The notes: a model not told the origin generated them from the letters alone. Positions 1 through 9,655 are shown, counted from the first letter of the stretch. The stretch is DNA of 64,000 nt from RYN-230 sp963768945 (GCA_963768945.1 CAVYJW010000003.1:2418001-2482000); one strand, 5' to 3'. A program made the numbers and translations.

Positions 1-1050
1 ACGGCGTTCTTCGGGCCGGAGGCCGAGTTCTACATCTTCGACTCGGTGCGGTACGACACCGGGGCTAACGCCGGCTACTACTACATCGACTCGGTTGAGG
101 GCGCCTGGAACACCGGGCGTGAGGAAGAGGGCGGAAACCTCGGCTCCAAGCCCCCGTACAAGGGCGGGTACTTCCCCGTCCCGCCGATCGACCACTACAC
201 CGACCTGCGCTCGGAGATGGTCCGCAAGCTGATCGAGTGCGGCCTCACCGTGGAGATGCAGCACCACGAGGTCGGCACCGCGGGCCAGGCGGAGATCGAC
301 ATCCTGTTCGGCCCGCTGCTCAAGCAGGCCGACAACCTGATGCTCTACAAGTACGTGATCAAGAGCGTCGCCCGGGCGGCCGGCAAGACGGCCACCTTCA
401 TGCCCAAGCCCATCTTCGGCGACAACGGGTCCGGCATGCACTGCCACCAGAGCATCTGGAAGGACGGCTCGCCGCTCTTCTACGACGAGGTGGGCTACGC
501 GGGCCTGTCCGACATCGGCCGGTACTATGTGGGCGGCCTGCTGAAGCACGCGCCCTCGCTGCTGGCATTCACCAACCCGACAGTGAACTCCTACCACCGC
601 CTGGTGCCCGGCTACGAGGCGCCGGTCAACCTGGTTTACTCCCAGCGCAACAGGTCAGCCTGCGTGCGCATCCCGATCACCGGCTCGAACCCCAAGGCCA
701 AGCGCCTTGAGTTCCGGGTTCCGGACCCATCCGCCAACCCCTACCTGGCGTTCCCCGCCATGCTGATGGCCGGCATCGACGGCATCAAGAACAAGATCGA
801 GCCGCACGAGCCGGTGGACAAGGACCTGTACGAACTGCCGCCGGACGAGGCTGCGGCGATCCCGCAGGTTCCGGGGTCGCTGGAGATGGTCCTGAACACG
901 CTGGAGGAGGACCACGAGTACCTGCTCGAGGGAGGCGTGTTCACCCCGGACCTGATCGAGACCTGGATCGAGTACAAGCGGACCAACGAACTCGACCCCA
1001 TCCGGCTGCGCCCGTCGCCGCACGAGTTCGCCATGTACTACGACGTCTGA
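1..1050 (+). CDS. glnA: Glutamine synthetase type I, 3' part (5' end outside window)
   Basis: Makes glutamine from glutamate, ammonia and ATP in the cytoplasm. The reading frame is open from base 1, so the N-terminal part of the roughly 475-residue enzyme lies upstream. Visible family motifs are FGPEAEFYIFD at the window edge, the substrate loop NGSGMHCHQS, NRSACVRIP, and the C-terminal metal/active-site stretch RLEFRVPDPSANPYLAF. The segment KDLYELPP contains the tyrosine (codon 829-831) that is adenylylated in GSI-beta enzymes. The adenylyltransferase glnE lies at 35.7-38.8 kb, so covalent control of this enzyme is expected. The gene ends in PHEFAMYYDV and is followed by a strong hairpin. 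Identification is secure; only the start is missing. Confidence 0.97.
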   Translation, partial: TAFFGPEAEFYIFDSVRYDTGANAGYYYIDSVEGAWNTGREEEGGNLGSKPPYKGGYFPVPPIDHYTDLRSEMVRKLIECGLTVEMQHHEVGTAGQAEIDILFGPLLKQADNLMLYKYVIKSVARAAGKTATFMPKPIFGDNGSGMHCHQSIWKDGSPLFYDEVGYAGLSDIGRYYVGGLLKHAPSLLAFTNPTVNSYHRLVPGYEAPVNLVYSQRNRSACVRIPITGSNPKAKRLEFRVPDPSANPYLAFPAMLMAGIDGIKNKIEPHEPVDKDLYELPPDEAAAIPQVPGSLEMVLNTLEEDHEYLLEGGVFTPDLIETWIEYKRTNELDPIRLRPSPHEFAMYYDV

Positions 1051-1096
1051 GCGCCGGGACACTGAGCACGGACGTCTGACAGGTAGCAGCTCAACC

Positions 1097-1143
1097 GGGA
1101 GGCCACCGGCCCGCCGCCTCAGCGCGGCGGGCGGTGGCCTCCC
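1097..1143 (+). terminator. Strong hairpin terminator after glnA
   Basis: Two GC-rich arms (1097-1117 and 1124-1143) pair over about 20 bp with one bulged G and the hexanucleotide loop CTCAGC. The hairpin starts 46 nt after the glnA stop and is followed by CCgtttcccc. It is a rho-independent-type terminator with a poor U tract, as is usual in actinomycetes. Confidence 0.8.
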
Positions 1144-1195
1144 CCGTTTCCCCCCGGCGGCACCGGCAGCGGCCGGGAGCAGGCAGGATGGAGCG

Positions 1196-1930
1196 GTGAC
1201 CGATGCGCTACCCGGGCCGGAGATGAACCAGGCCAGCCCGATCACGCTGGCGAGCCTGAACCTGCATGGGGGCCTGACCAGCCACGGCGAGCCCTTCGAC
1301 GTCGCCGAGGTGTGCCATCAGCTCAAGGCGGACGTCATCACCCTGCAGGAAGCCTGGCGGCCCGAGGCGGAGCCAGACGTCGTGACCAGCGTGGCCGCCG
1401 CGCTGGGTGCCGAGGTGCGGCACCGGGGGCTGGCCCGCAGCACCAGCCGGGCCCGGCTCGGCATCGGGACAGACCGGGGGGTCGGCACCTGGGGCCTGGC
1501 CGTGCTGAGCATGTTCCCGGTCATCAGCTACCAGGAGATCGAGCTCGGCCGGGCGCCTGGCGACCGGATCGGCCGCGCGGCGCAGGTACTCACGCTGGCC
1601 ACCCCGGGCGGCGCCGCGCTGCGGGTGGTCAATACCCACCTGACGCACCGCTACAACAGTCCGGTCCAGCTCGCCCTGCTGGTGCGCAGGCTGGCCGGAA
1701 GCTCCCTGCCGACCGTCCTCGTCGGCGACCTCAACATGCCCGGCCCGGGCACCCTCGTCGCGAGGGGCTACCGCTCGGTGGTGCGCGGCCGGTCCTTCCC
1801 GGCCGGGCGGCCGCTGATCCAGCTCGATCACATGCTGGTCCGCGGGGCGGTCAGCGCGTCGGAGACGGAGGTGCTGGAGCCGGTCGGCTCCGATCACCTG
1901 CCGATCCGGGCCCGGCTGAGCCTGGGGTAA
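1196..1930 (+). CDS. Endonuclease/exonuclease/phosphatase-fold protein
   Basis: A 244-residue protein of the EEP superfamily (metal-dependent phosphodiesterases such as AP endonucleases, sphingomyelinases and inositol phosphatases). The expected catalytic blocks occur in order: SLNLHGG near residue 18, DVITLQEAW near 44, VVNTHLTH near 145, LVGDLNMP near 177, and the terminal SDHLPIRARL. The GTG at 1196 is the first usable start, 145 nt after glnA and past its terminator, so it is probably a separate transcript. No signal peptide or extra domain is seen, so the substrate cannot be told. Its last 80 nt overlap the convergent lipid-kinase-like gene. Confidence 0.85.
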   Translation: MTDALPGPEMNQASPITLASLNLHGGLTSHGEPFDVAEVCHQLKADVITLQEAWRPEAEPDVVTSVAAALGAEVRHRGLARSTSRARLGIGTDRGVGTWGLAVLSMFPVISYQEIELGRAPGDRIGRAAQVLTLATPGGAALRVVNTHLTHRYNSPVQLALLVRRLAGSSLPTVLVGDLNMPGPGTLVARGYRSVVRGRSFPAGRPLIQLDHMLVRGAVSASETEVLEPVGSDHLPIRARLSLG

Positions 1931-3287
1931 CCCCGGCCGCCACCCGGGCCAGGCTGGTCAGGGTGGACCCGGAGAGCACATGAACGGCCCGGGCCGCGGG
2001 CGAACGCCGCAGCGTCCGGCGGGGTAGCCGGACCCGCAACGCGGCGGGCCTGGACGTGAAGATCAGCGGGGGCTCCAGGATCAGCGCCTCACCATCCACG
2101 CCGACTGCAACCGGGCCGGCCGAGCCGATCTCGAAACCGGGCGCGGCCCACTCGGCCCAGCCGCTGAACCTCCGCGCCTGGCCGGCTGCCTGAAGGGCGA
2201 GGAACTGGCTGGCCTGGGCCGCGTCGGTGATCATCACCGTGACCACGCCCAGCACGCCGCCGTCTATCCGCTCCCGGGTGCCCACTCCCCCGCCGGTCGG
2301 GACCAGCTGGTAGGGGTTGTTGGAGACCAGGATGAGGTGCGCGGTGCGGTGCTCAGCGCCATCCGGCCCGCTGAAGCAGAGGTCCGGCGGCCGGGCGTCG
2401 GGGCCGAGCAGGCCGGGCAGCACGGCCGCGGCGGTTCGCAGTTTCGCGTCCCGGTACTCCGGGGCCTGGACTACCTGGGCGTACAGCCCGAGCGAGGCGT
2501 TGTTCACGAACGTCCGGCCGTTCACCTCGGCCAGGTCGATGTGCCGTTCCCGCGCGTCCGCGTAAGCATCGAGCGCCCCCACCACGTCGGCCCGGTCCAG
2601 TCCCAGATCGAGGGCAAAGTGGTTGCGGGTGCCGGCCGGGACGCACACGTAGTCCACGTCGGCCTGGGCCGCGATGGAGGCGACCAGCGCCTGCGAGCCG
2701 TCGCCGCCTGCCATGCCCAGCACGTCCGCGCCGCGGCGGACCGCGTCCTCCGCGAGTTCCCGCAGGTCGTCACCGGGTTTGAGGAGGATCGGCTCGATCC
2801 CCCGCTTCCGGCACTCGAGGACCAGCTGGAACCGCTCCACCTTCCCGCCGCCGGACTTGGGGTTCATGATCAGCACCGGATGTTCCGGCTGGCGGGCCCG
2901 GGGCAGCCGGGTCGCGTCCGCCCGCAGCGCCCGGTCGGTGCGCCGCAGCGCGTACCGCGCGGCCAGCACCGACCCGGCGGCCAGCGCGGCGATCAGGACC
3001 AGCAGGAACCAGCGGATCCCCGCGAAGAACAGGCCGGTGATGGTCCCGCCCAGCGCGGCCAGCACGACCAGCAGCGAGATCATCCGGATCAGCCCGCGCC
3101 GGGATACGGCGTACCAGCAGCCCGTCACGCAGATCAGCAGCCCGATGGTGACGACCAGGATGGCCAGCAGGTGCACGGCCACGCCCACCAGCGCGAGACC
3201 GGCCGAAGCCACCAGGGCCAGCAGGGCACCGACCGCGGAAAGTCGCTCTCCCGCGGTCGGACGATCCGGTTCGGAGCCTGCTGTCAA
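1851..3287 (-). CDS. Diacylglycerol/sphingosine kinase-like protein with N-terminal membrane domain
   Basis: A 478-residue protein. Residues about 18-110 hold several hydrophobic segments. From about residue 137 there is a DAGK catalytic domain with VLIMNPKSGGGK, the glycine-rich nucleotide loop MAGGDGSQ, the GTRNHFALDLG block and a late GVDGEAL motif. Such enzymes phosphorylate membrane lipids such as diacylglycerol. The fused membrane part suggests it works on the inner leaflet. It is divergent from a PAP2 phosphatase (84 nt between starts), giving a kinase/phosphatase pair that could act on related lipids (inference). The Pro/Ser-rich C-terminus overlaps the neighbouring gene by 80 nt, so the true end may be slightly shorter. 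Confidence 0.85.
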   Translation of the reverse strand: MTAGSEPDRPTAGERLSAVGALLALVASAGLALVGVAVHLLAILVVTIGLLICVTGCWYAVSRRGLIRMISLLVVLAALGGTITGLFFAGIRWFLLVLIAALAAGSVLAARYALRRTDRALRADATRLPRARQPEHPVLIMNPKSGGGKVERFQLVLECRKRGIEPILLKPGDDLRELAEDAVRRGADVLGMAGGDGSQALVASIAAQADVDYVCVPAGTRNHFALDLGLDRADVVGALDAYADARERHIDLAEVNGRTFVNNASLGLYAQVVQAPEYRDAKLRTAAAVLPGLLGPDARPPDLCFSGPDGAEHRTAHLILVSNNPYQLVPTGGGVGTRERIDGGVLGVVTVMITDAAQASQFLALQAAGQARRFSGWAEWAAPGFEIGSAGPVAVGVDGEALILEPPLIFTSRPAALRVRLPRRTLRRSPAARAVHVLSGSTLTSLARVAAGVTPGSAGPGSAGDRSRPAPAPPSPTR

Positions 3288-3371
3288 GCGATCCCCCTGG
3301 CACGCACCTCAGCCCAGGGGCCCGGGTAGCTTCCCCGTGGCGCTTTTTACCTGGGTGTTAGCATAACGCGC

Positions 3372-3931
3372 GTGACCACACGGGAAGCGGGCCGCCAGCT
3401 CGCGGCGGTAGACCGGGCCGTGTACGACGCGATCGCCGCCACCCCCACCCCGGCGCTGGACGAGCCGCTGCGGCGGCTGTCCCGGGCCGCCGACAAGTCC
3501 AAGATCTGGCTGGCCCTCGCGGCGTCGCTGGCCCTGACCGGCGGGCCGGCCGGCGGGCCGCGGTCCGCGGCACGCTGGCCATCGGGGCCACCTCGGCGCT
3601 GGTGAACCTGGCCATCAAGCCGATCGGTCACCGGGCCCGGCCGGACCGGACCGGCGCAGGCGTGCCCGGCGTCCGGCAGGTCCGGATGCCCGACTCCACC
3701 TCGTTCCCCTCCGGCCATTCCGCGTCGGCGTTCGCGTTCGCCACTGCGATCAGCCGGGACCGGCCCTGGGTCGCGCTGGGCACCGGGTTCCTGGCCGCCA
3801 CGGTCGCGTATTCCCGGGTGCACACCGGGGTGCACTACCCCGGCGACACCGTCATCGGCTCTCTCATTGGCGCCAGCACCGGCCTGGCCGTAACCGGCCT
3901 GCTCGACCGCTCCCGGGCACAGGCTCCGTGA
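3372..3931 (+). CDS. PAP2-family phosphatase, frameshifted in this sequence
   Basis: Acid-phosphatase-fold lipid phosphatase. The N-terminal part (from GTG 3372) and the C-terminal part are in different frames. Inserting one base in the GC-rich run 3541-3565 joins them into about 186 residues. All three PAP2 signatures lie in the second part: KPIGHRARP (K-x6-RP), PSGHSASA, and SRVHTGVHYPGD (SR-x5-H-x3-D). The N-terminal part contributes a hydrophobic helix (IWLALAASLALTGG). Probable role: dephosphorylation of phosphatidate or a prenyl pyrophosphate at the membrane, divergent from the lipid-kinase-like gene. The conserved catalytic part argues for an intact gene in the organism; a real recent frameshift remains possible. 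Confidence 0.75.
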
Positions 3932-3978
3932 AGGCGCAAGCTGGGTGAAGGCGCAAGCTGGGTGAAACGGCACAGCTG
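3928..3978 (+). repeat. Short tandem repeat, 17-nt unit
   Basis: Two exact copies of GTGAAGGCGCAAGCTGG followed by a degenerate third copy, starting at the stop codon of the PAP2 gene. The stretch between this and the gadB ribosome-binding site shows no gene. Confidence 0.75.
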
Positions 3979-4146
3979 GCTACTGACCCACTCCCCCATT
4001 CCGGGTGATGGCGGTCCTGACCGGTGCGGCCACCATCGAAAGCACCAGCGCGGCTCCCGTCCCCGACGAGGCGGGGCGCATGGCCGCAGCGATCGTCCGG
4101 GGGTAGCCCGGCAGCGGGAGTGCCCCCGATCAAGGAGATACCGACC

Positions 4147-5547
4147 ATGCCATTGCACGAGCGCGACAACGTCCGCGAGCAGATGGAGGACTGCGTGTTC
4201 GCCGGGCACGACCTGACCAGGCCCGTGCCCAAGTACCGGTTCCCGCAGGAAGAGACCCTGGCCCGGGATGTGTTCCAGCTGGTGTCAGACGAAGTGATGC
4301 TGGACGGCAACGCCCGGCAGAACCTGGCCACGTTCTGCCAGACGTGGGCCGAGCCCGAGCTGCTGGCCCTGATGTCACTGTCGGTCAACAAGAACATGAT
4401 CGACAAGGACGAGTACCCGCAGACCGCGGAAATAGAGGCCCGCTGCGTGCACATGCTGGCCGACCTGTGGCATGCCCCGGAAGCGGCCAACACCGTGGGG
4501 GCCTCGGCCATCGGATCCTCGGAGGCCTGCATGCTGGCGGGCATGGCGGCCAAGTGGCGCTGGCGGGCCAGGCGGCGGGCCGAAGGCAAGCCAGTCGATA
4601 AGCCGAACATGGTCTGCGGGCCGGTCCAGGTGGTATGGCACAAATTCGCCCGCTACTGGGACATCGAAATGCGCGAGGTCCCGATGTCCCACGGCCACTA
4701 CGCCATGGATGCGGCGTCCATGCTCGAGCGGGTGGACGAGAACACGATCATGGTCGTCCCGACGTTCGGCGTGACCTACACCGGCGCCTACGAGCCGGTC
4801 GAGGCCATGGCCAGCGCCCTCGACCAGCTGCAGGCCGAGACCGGCCTGGACATCGACATTCACGTTGACGGGGCCAGCGGCGCCTTCCTGTCACCGTTCT
4901 GCGCACCCGACGTGCTTTTCGACTTCCGCCTCCCCCGGGTCAAGTCGATCAGCACCTCCGGGCACAAATTCGGGCTGGCCCCGCTGGGCGTCGGCTGGGT
5001 CATCTGGCGCGACCGCGGGGAGCTCCCCGAGGACCTGATATTCCACGTCAACTACCTGGGCGGCGACATGCCGGTCTTCCAGGTCAACTTCTCCCGCCCG
5101 GCCGGGCAGGTCATCGCGCAGTATTACAACTTCCTGCGTCTCGGCTTCGAGGGGTACAAGCGCATCCACGACGCCTCGTATGCGATCGGCCAGTACCTCG
5201 CGACCGAGATCGTCAAGCTGGGCCCCTTCGAACTTCTCTGTGACAGTAACCCGGCCACCGGAATCCCCACCGTCACGTGGCGCATCCGCGAGGGCGAGGA
5301 TCCGGGCTACACGCTGTTCGACCTGGCCGACCGGCTGCGCACTCAGGGCTGGCAGGTGCCGGCCTACACGCTCACCGGCTCCGCGTCGGACATAGCCGTG
5401 CAGCGCATCCTGGTCCGCCTCGGGGTGAGCCAGGACCTGGCCTCCCTGCTCCTGGAGGATTTCCGGAAGGCCGTGGCCCACTTCGGGAAGCACCCGGTCA
5501 CCGTGCCCATGTCGAAGGAGGAGTCGTCCGGGTTCAACCACCTGTAA
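4147..5547 (+). CDS. gadB: Glutamate decarboxylase
   Basis: A PLP-dependent enzyme that converts glutamate to GABA and CO2, consuming a cytoplasmic proton. The ATG at 4147 follows AAGGAG (4132-4137) with good spacing and gives 466 residues, matching the length of E. coli GadA/GadB; upstream in-frame starts lack a ribosome site. Landmarks are HVDGASGAFLSPF (cofactor-binding aspartate) and STSGHKFGLAPLG with the Schiff-base lysine at residue 274. The C-terminus KEESSGFNHL keeps the histidine-containing tail seen in pH-responsive enzymes. No glutamate/GABA antiporter (gadC) is adjacent. A large LuxR regulator converges on it and overlaps its last 14 nt. Confidence 0.95.
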   Translation: MPLHERDNVREQMEDCVFAGHDLTRPVPKYRFPQEETLARDVFQLVSDEVMLDGNARQNLATFCQTWAEPELLALMSLSVNKNMIDKDEYPQTAEIEARCVHMLADLWHAPEAANTVGASAIGSSEACMLAGMAAKWRWRARRRAEGKPVDKPNMVCGPVQVVWHKFARYWDIEMREVPMSHGHYAMDAASMLERVDENTIMVVPTFGVTYTGAYEPVEAMASALDQLQAETGLDIDIHVDGASGAFLSPFCAPDVLFDFRLPRVKSISTSGHKFGLAPLGVGWVIWRDRGELPEDLIFHVNYLGGDMPVFQVNFSRPAGQVIAQYYNFLRLGFEGYKRIHDASYAIGQYLATEIVKLGPFELLCDSNPATGIPTVTWRIREGEDPGYTLFDLADRLRTQGWQVPAYTLTGSASDIAVQRILVRLGVSQDLASLLLEDFRKAVAHFGKHPVTVPMSKEESSGFNHL

Positions 5548-7819
5548 CGCCGGGCCGCTGCCCCCTGGTGAACGGGCCGCTGTCCCCTGGTGAATCAGCG
5601 AGGTCATGGCCCGCGGCGATGGCATCGTGGCGGGTCGATACGCCGAGCTTGCGGTAGATCGCACGGATGTGGGTTTTGACCGTGTTCTGCGAGACGTAGA
5701 GCTCCCGGCCGATCTCGCGCAGCGACAGCGATCCGCCCAGCAGCCCCAGCACCGCCGCCTCACGTTCGGTGAGGGGTCCGGCTGGCGACACGGCCGGCGG
5801 CTGCCCGGCCAGCCGCCGTTCGGCCCGGCTGAGCCGCTCGACCTGGGCGCCGGCGCCGTCTGGATGCGAGTCCAGCAACTGCCTCGCTTCGGCGAGGAGG
5901 CGGGCCGCTCGAGGCCGGTCGCCGCTGTCAAGCATCACCGGCGCCAGCCTGAGCAGGATCTCCAGCGTGGCCCACGGGCTTATCCCGGGGTGCCTGCGGC
6001 GAAGTTCGAGCCCGCGCTCGAACTCCCGGCGAGCCTCGTCGAGCCGCCCGCGCCGGGCCGCAGCCGCCCCAGTGGCCGTATAGACCAGGGAGCTCTGCGG
6101 TTCCTCGCTGAAACCTGGGCCCGCGTCGGCCACGATTTCCCGCGCTGAACGGGCCAGCTGCTCGGCTCGGGCGAGTTCTCCTTCGTCGACTTCTGCCAGC
6201 GCCAACGTGGCCAGGGCCAGCATGCGGATGAGGCCGACGGGCGACGGGCTGGACAGCGCGGCCTGTGCCTGCTCGGCGGCCGCGGCCCGGTCGCCGCACC
6301 AGTACAGGGCGGTCGCGTACGCGGCCCGGGCCAGGGCATGCCAGGGCGATGCCTGGTCCGGTTCCAGCCTGATGGCCTCGACCGCCGCGTCGCGCATGGG
6401 CCCGATGCCCTCGAACCCGAAGGTGGCCTCGAGCAGGGCAGCCGACGACTGCGGCGAGCGGAACCCGTCTGGCAGCGGCCCGTCATGCTTGGCTGACTTG
6501 ACCACGGGCAGCCAGCGACGCAGCGCTTCCCGGTCCCCGGAAAGCGCGGCCGTCCACGCGGCGCAGTGCGCTGCAACGGGGTCAGCGCCGATTACCTCGT
6601 CACCAAGGGTCCCCAGCCAGCGGCGAACCGTGGCCACCTCGCCGGAAGCCACGTAGGCGTACCAGTGCCAGGCAATGAGGTTGATGACCCCGGCCACATC
6701 ACGGGCGGCCTGGGCGTGGGTGATCGCCTCATCCGCCAGCCCGGACCGGAGAAACCAGGCACTGGCGCGCTGATGCAAGGTGGGCAGCATTTCCGGCTCA
6801 GCCCGGGCCAGCTCACTGCGCAGCACCTGGGCGAAAAGATGGTGGTAGCGGAACCACTGGCGGGTGTCATCGAGCGGCACCACGAACAGGTTCTCCCGCT
6901 CGAGAAGGTCGATAACAGCGGCCGCATCGGCCGACCCGTCCACGGCTTCGCAGAGCGGGGCGCAGAAGCGGCTGAGAATCGAGGTCCGGGCGAGGAACTG
7001 CCGGACTTCGGCCTGCTGCCGGCCCAGTACCTCCTCAGCCAGGAAGTTGACGACAAACCGGCTGTCGCCGGTGAACTGGTCAATGAAGGCGCCCGGAGAG
7101 GGGTGGCCGCGCAGCGAGAGAGCAGCGAGGTACACCCCCGCCGGCCAGCCCTCGGTCCGGTCGACCAGATCAGCCAGCTCTGGCGGGGTGAGCTTGACAT
7201 CGGCGACAGCGGCGACGAGCTCAGCCACTTCCGCGGGCGAGAAACGCAGCTCCTGGGCCCGGATCTCGGCCATCTCCCCGGTCGCCCGCAAGCGGGCCAG
7301 CGGGAGGGCAGGATCGGCCCGGGTGATCAGCACAAGCCGGACAGTCGGCGGCAGATGCTGCAGGGCGAAGGCAACCTGATCGTGGCACTCGCGGTCCTTG
7401 ATCACGTGGTAGTCGTCCAGCACGAGGACAACCGGCTCCGGCAGGGTGGCTAGCTCGTTGAGCAAAAGAGGGAGCACCGTTCCGGCGAAATCCAGGATCT
7501 CGGCCCGGAAGCTTTCCATGACGGCTTTCGCGTTGAAGCCGGGGCAAGCGCGCTGGAGCGCGCTGATGACAAGCCACCACAACTGGGCCGGATCGTCGTC
7601 ATCAGGATCGAGCGAGATCCACGCGACCGCGCGGTTTTCCCCCGGACTCGGATTCCACTGCGCGACGAGAGTGGTCTTGCCGGAGCCCGCCGGGGCGCTG
7701 ACCAGCAGGAGCCTGGCGGAAACGCCGGCCAGGCAGTCAACCATCTCGCCGCGCTGAATCCACTCCGCCCGTACCCGTGGGGCGTGAAACTTCGTCTCCA
7801 GCGGCGGGTTGGGGATCAT
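5534..7819 (-). CDS. LuxR-family (LAL/MalT-like) transcriptional regulator with STAND ATPase
   Basis: A 761-residue regulator. The N-terminus has a P-loop ATPase with Walker A APAGSGKTTLVAQW near residue 45 and Walker B VVLVLDDYHV near 130. The middle is an alpha-helical TPR-like sensor region rich in Ala/Leu/Arg. The C-terminus is a LuxR helix-turn-helix: LTEREAAVLGLLGG then SQNTVKTHIRAIYRKLGV. In MalT-type proteins, binding of an inducer and ATP drives oligomerisation and activation. It converges with gadB, so control of gadB would have to act in trans. Its promoter lies in the AT-rich 7.8-8.3 kb gap. Length and architecture are typical of the family. Confidence 0.9.
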   Translation of the reverse strand: MIPNPPLETKFHAPRVRAEWIQRGEMVDCLAGVSARLLLVSAPAGSGKTTLVAQWNPSPGENRAVAWISLDPDDDDPAQLWWLVISALQRACPGFNAKAVMESFRAEILDFAGTVLPLLLNELATLPEPVVLVLDDYHVIKDRECHDQVAFALQHLPPTVRLVLITRADPALPLARLRATGEMAEIRAQELRFSPAEVAELVAAVADVKLTPPELADLVDRTEGWPAGVYLAALSLRGHPSPGAFIDQFTGDSRFVVNFLAEEVLGRQQAEVRQFLARTSILSRFCAPLCEAVDGSADAAAVIDLLERENLFVVPLDDTRQWFRYHHLFAQVLRSELARAEPEMLPTLHQRASAWFLRSGLADEAITHAQAARDVAGVINLIAWHWYAYVASGEVATVRRWLGTLGDEVIGADPVAAHCAAWTAALSGDREALRRWLPVVKSAKHDGPLPDGFRSPQSSAALLEATFGFEGIGPMRDAAVEAIRLEPDQASPWHALARAAYATALYWCGDRAAAAEQAQAALSSPSPVGLIRMLALATLALAEVDEGELARAEQLARSAREIVADAGPGFSEEPQSSLVYTATGAAAARRGRLDEARREFERGLELRRRHPGISPWATLEILLRLAPVMLDSGDRPRAARLLAEARQLLDSHPDGAGAQVERLSRAERRLAGQPPAVSPAGPLTEREAAVLGLLGGSLSLREIGRELYVSQNTVKTHIRAIYRKLGVSTRHDAIAAGHDLADSPGDSGPFTRGQRPGVTGG

Positions 7820-8278
7820 CGGTACCGCGATCGGGGAGCCGCCAGCCTCGACCCGCGGCGGCGCAGCAAAGAGGCCAGGCCGTCACCCCCTGGAGTATCC
7901 CTGATTCCGCGCACGCCGCCCCCGGCCACTCGATCCCCCGGTCATAGCGCAACCGCTGCCGAGGTCTGGAGCAGCATCTCAACTGTCACTATTACATCAA
8001 ATATCACCATTACACACGGCGTTTCCCGCCCGGACAAGTCAACATTGTGCCGACACAGGGCTCGGTCCTGACATGATGCGGCAGCTGGGCATGATGGCTT
8101 CCGCCCACCGGAAGCCGGAAAAATTACGAAACGACTCACCCCTGCGGGGGGAGGCGGATGGAGACTTGGGTGGGAGACCGTGAGCGAACCGAGCGAGCAG
8201 CCGGCGCTGTGACCGTGATCGGCGGCGGCGGCCGGAGTGAGCGCCGGAGCACCGGAGTGATCAGCCAGGAGGCAACGG
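7820..8278. promoter_or_regulatory. Divergent intergenic region with an AT-rich island
   Basis: 459 nt between the divergent LuxR-type gene and the next membrane-protein gene. No credible gene is seen. Positions about 7975-8045 are clearly AT-rich for this genome and contain ATTACA twice (within TATTACATCAAATATC and CCATTACAC). This is the likely promoter/operator area for one or both genes. AGGAGG just before 8279 is the ribosome site of the downstream gene. Confidence 0.45.
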
Positions 8279-9655
8279 ATGTCTGACCCGGGTCACGCGG
8301 CGGACGGGCCCGCCGTGCCAGGCTCAGGCCTGAGCCTGGACGAGCGCGCTGAACTCGAGCGCCTGCGCACCGAGGTCAGCAAACTGCAGGCCGAGCAGGC
8401 CGAGCGAACCGAGCAGGCCGAGCAGGCGCGCCGGCCGCGCGGCGGCTGGCGGTTCCCGGTCGCCCTCATCCTCATCGTCGTCGGCTGCCTGCTGGCCCCG
8501 GTCTCGGTGCTGGCCGTCTGGACCGCTAACCAGGTCTCGAGTACCAGCCGTTACGTGGACAACGTGGAGCCACTCGTCCACGATCCGGCCGTCCAGGGCG
8601 CGCTCACTGACAAGATCACCACCGAGATCACCACGCACCTCAACGTGACCGGGTACGCCGATCAGGCCGCCAGCCTTCTGAGCAGCCATGGACTGCCGCG
8701 CGTCGGCGCGCTGCTCAAGACCTTCGGGCCGTCGATCAGCAGCGCGGTGGCCGGGTTCATCCACGGCCAGGTACACAAGATAGTGACCAGCCCGCAGTTC
8801 GCCCATGTCTGGGTCCAGGCCAATACCGCGGTCCACCAGGAACTGGTCAAGGCCCTCTCCGGGCAGGGTGGCAGCGCGGTGAGCGTCAGCAACGGACAGG
8901 TCGTCCTGAGCCTCGGCCCGTTCATCAACCTCGTCAAGCAGGATCTGGTCAAGCGCGGCTTCACGCTGGTCAGCAAGCTCCCGGCGATCAACCCGACGCT
9001 GAGCCTGTTCTCGGCCAAGTACCTGGTCAAAGCCCAGACCGGATACCGGCTCATCAACGATCTCAAGATCGTGCTGCCGATCCTGGCCCTGCTGCTCCTG
9101 GCCATCGGCGTGTACGTGGCCCGCAGCCACCGGCGCGCCCTGATCGGGGCGGGTCTCGGCCTGGCCGCGTCGATGGTTGTGCTCGGCGCCGGCCTGCTGA
9201 TCTTCCGCGGGGTCTACCTGAACAGCGTCCCGAATGACGTGCTGCCCGCCAACGCGGCCGCCGCCCTGTTCGACACGCTGGTCCGGTTCATCAAGGAGGG
9301 CCTGCGCACGATCCTGGTCGTGGGGCTGGTCATCGCCGCGGGTGCGTTCATGACCGGACCCTCGGTGAGCGCGGTCAGGACCCGTAAGGCTTTCACCTCA
9401 GGCTTCGCCTGGGTCCGGCAGACCGGCGAGCACGCGGGCCTGCGGACCGGCCCCGTGGGAACGTGGACGTACGCGCACCGCAAGGGGCTCCGGATTTCGG
9501 CCGTGGCCCTGGCGGCGCTACTCTTCGTCTTCTGGGGAAGGCCGACCGCCGTCGTCGTCGTGGTAATCGCCGTCCTGCTGCTGGTCGTTCTCGGGCTCAT
9601 CGAACTCATCGGCAGCAGGCCACCCGGTCAGTCAGCCACAGCGGCTCAGCAGTGA
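8279..9655 (+). CDS. Polytopic membrane protein with N-terminal coiled coil, function unknown
   Basis: A 458-residue protein starting at an ATG 7-14 nt after AGGAGG. Residues about 22-52 form a Glu/Ala/Gln-rich coiled coil (LERLRTEVSKLQAEQAERTE). One hydrophobic helix follows (about 57-80), then a roughly 180-residue predicted extracytoplasmic domain, then several membrane helices from about 258 to 440, including the Val-rich FWGRPTAVVVVVIAVLLLVV. I recognise the architecture as a common actinobacterial membrane protein without an assigned function. The following Sap-like gene starts 61 nt later on the same strand, so they may be co-transcribed. Confidence 0.8.
   Translation: MSDPGHAADGPAVPGSGLSLDERAELERLRTEVSKLQAEQAERTEQAEQARRPRGGWRFPVALILIVVGCLLAPVSVLAVWTANQVSSTSRYVDNVEPLVHDPAVQGALTDKITTEITTHLNVTGYADQAASLLSSHGLPRVGALLKTFGPSISSAVAGFIHGQVHKIVTSPQFAHVWVQANTAVHQELVKALSGQGGSAVSVSNGQVVLSLGPFINLVKQDLVKRGFTLVSKLPAINPTLSLFSAKYLVKAQTGYRLINDLKIVLPILALLLLAIGVYVARSHRRALIGAGLGLAASMVVLGAGLLIFRGVYLNSVPNDVLPANAAAALFDTLVRFIKEGLRTILVVGLVIAAGAFMTGPSVSAVRTRKAFTSGFAWVRQTGEHAGLRTGPVGTWTYAHRKGLRISAVALAALLFVFWGRPTAVVVVVIAVLLLVVLGLIELIGSRPPGQSATAAQQ

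Noticed and set aside
7942..8139. 65-codon minus-strand frame in the 7.8-8.3 kb gap
   Set aside because: No ribosome site, odd composition, and it spans the AT-rich promoter-like island.
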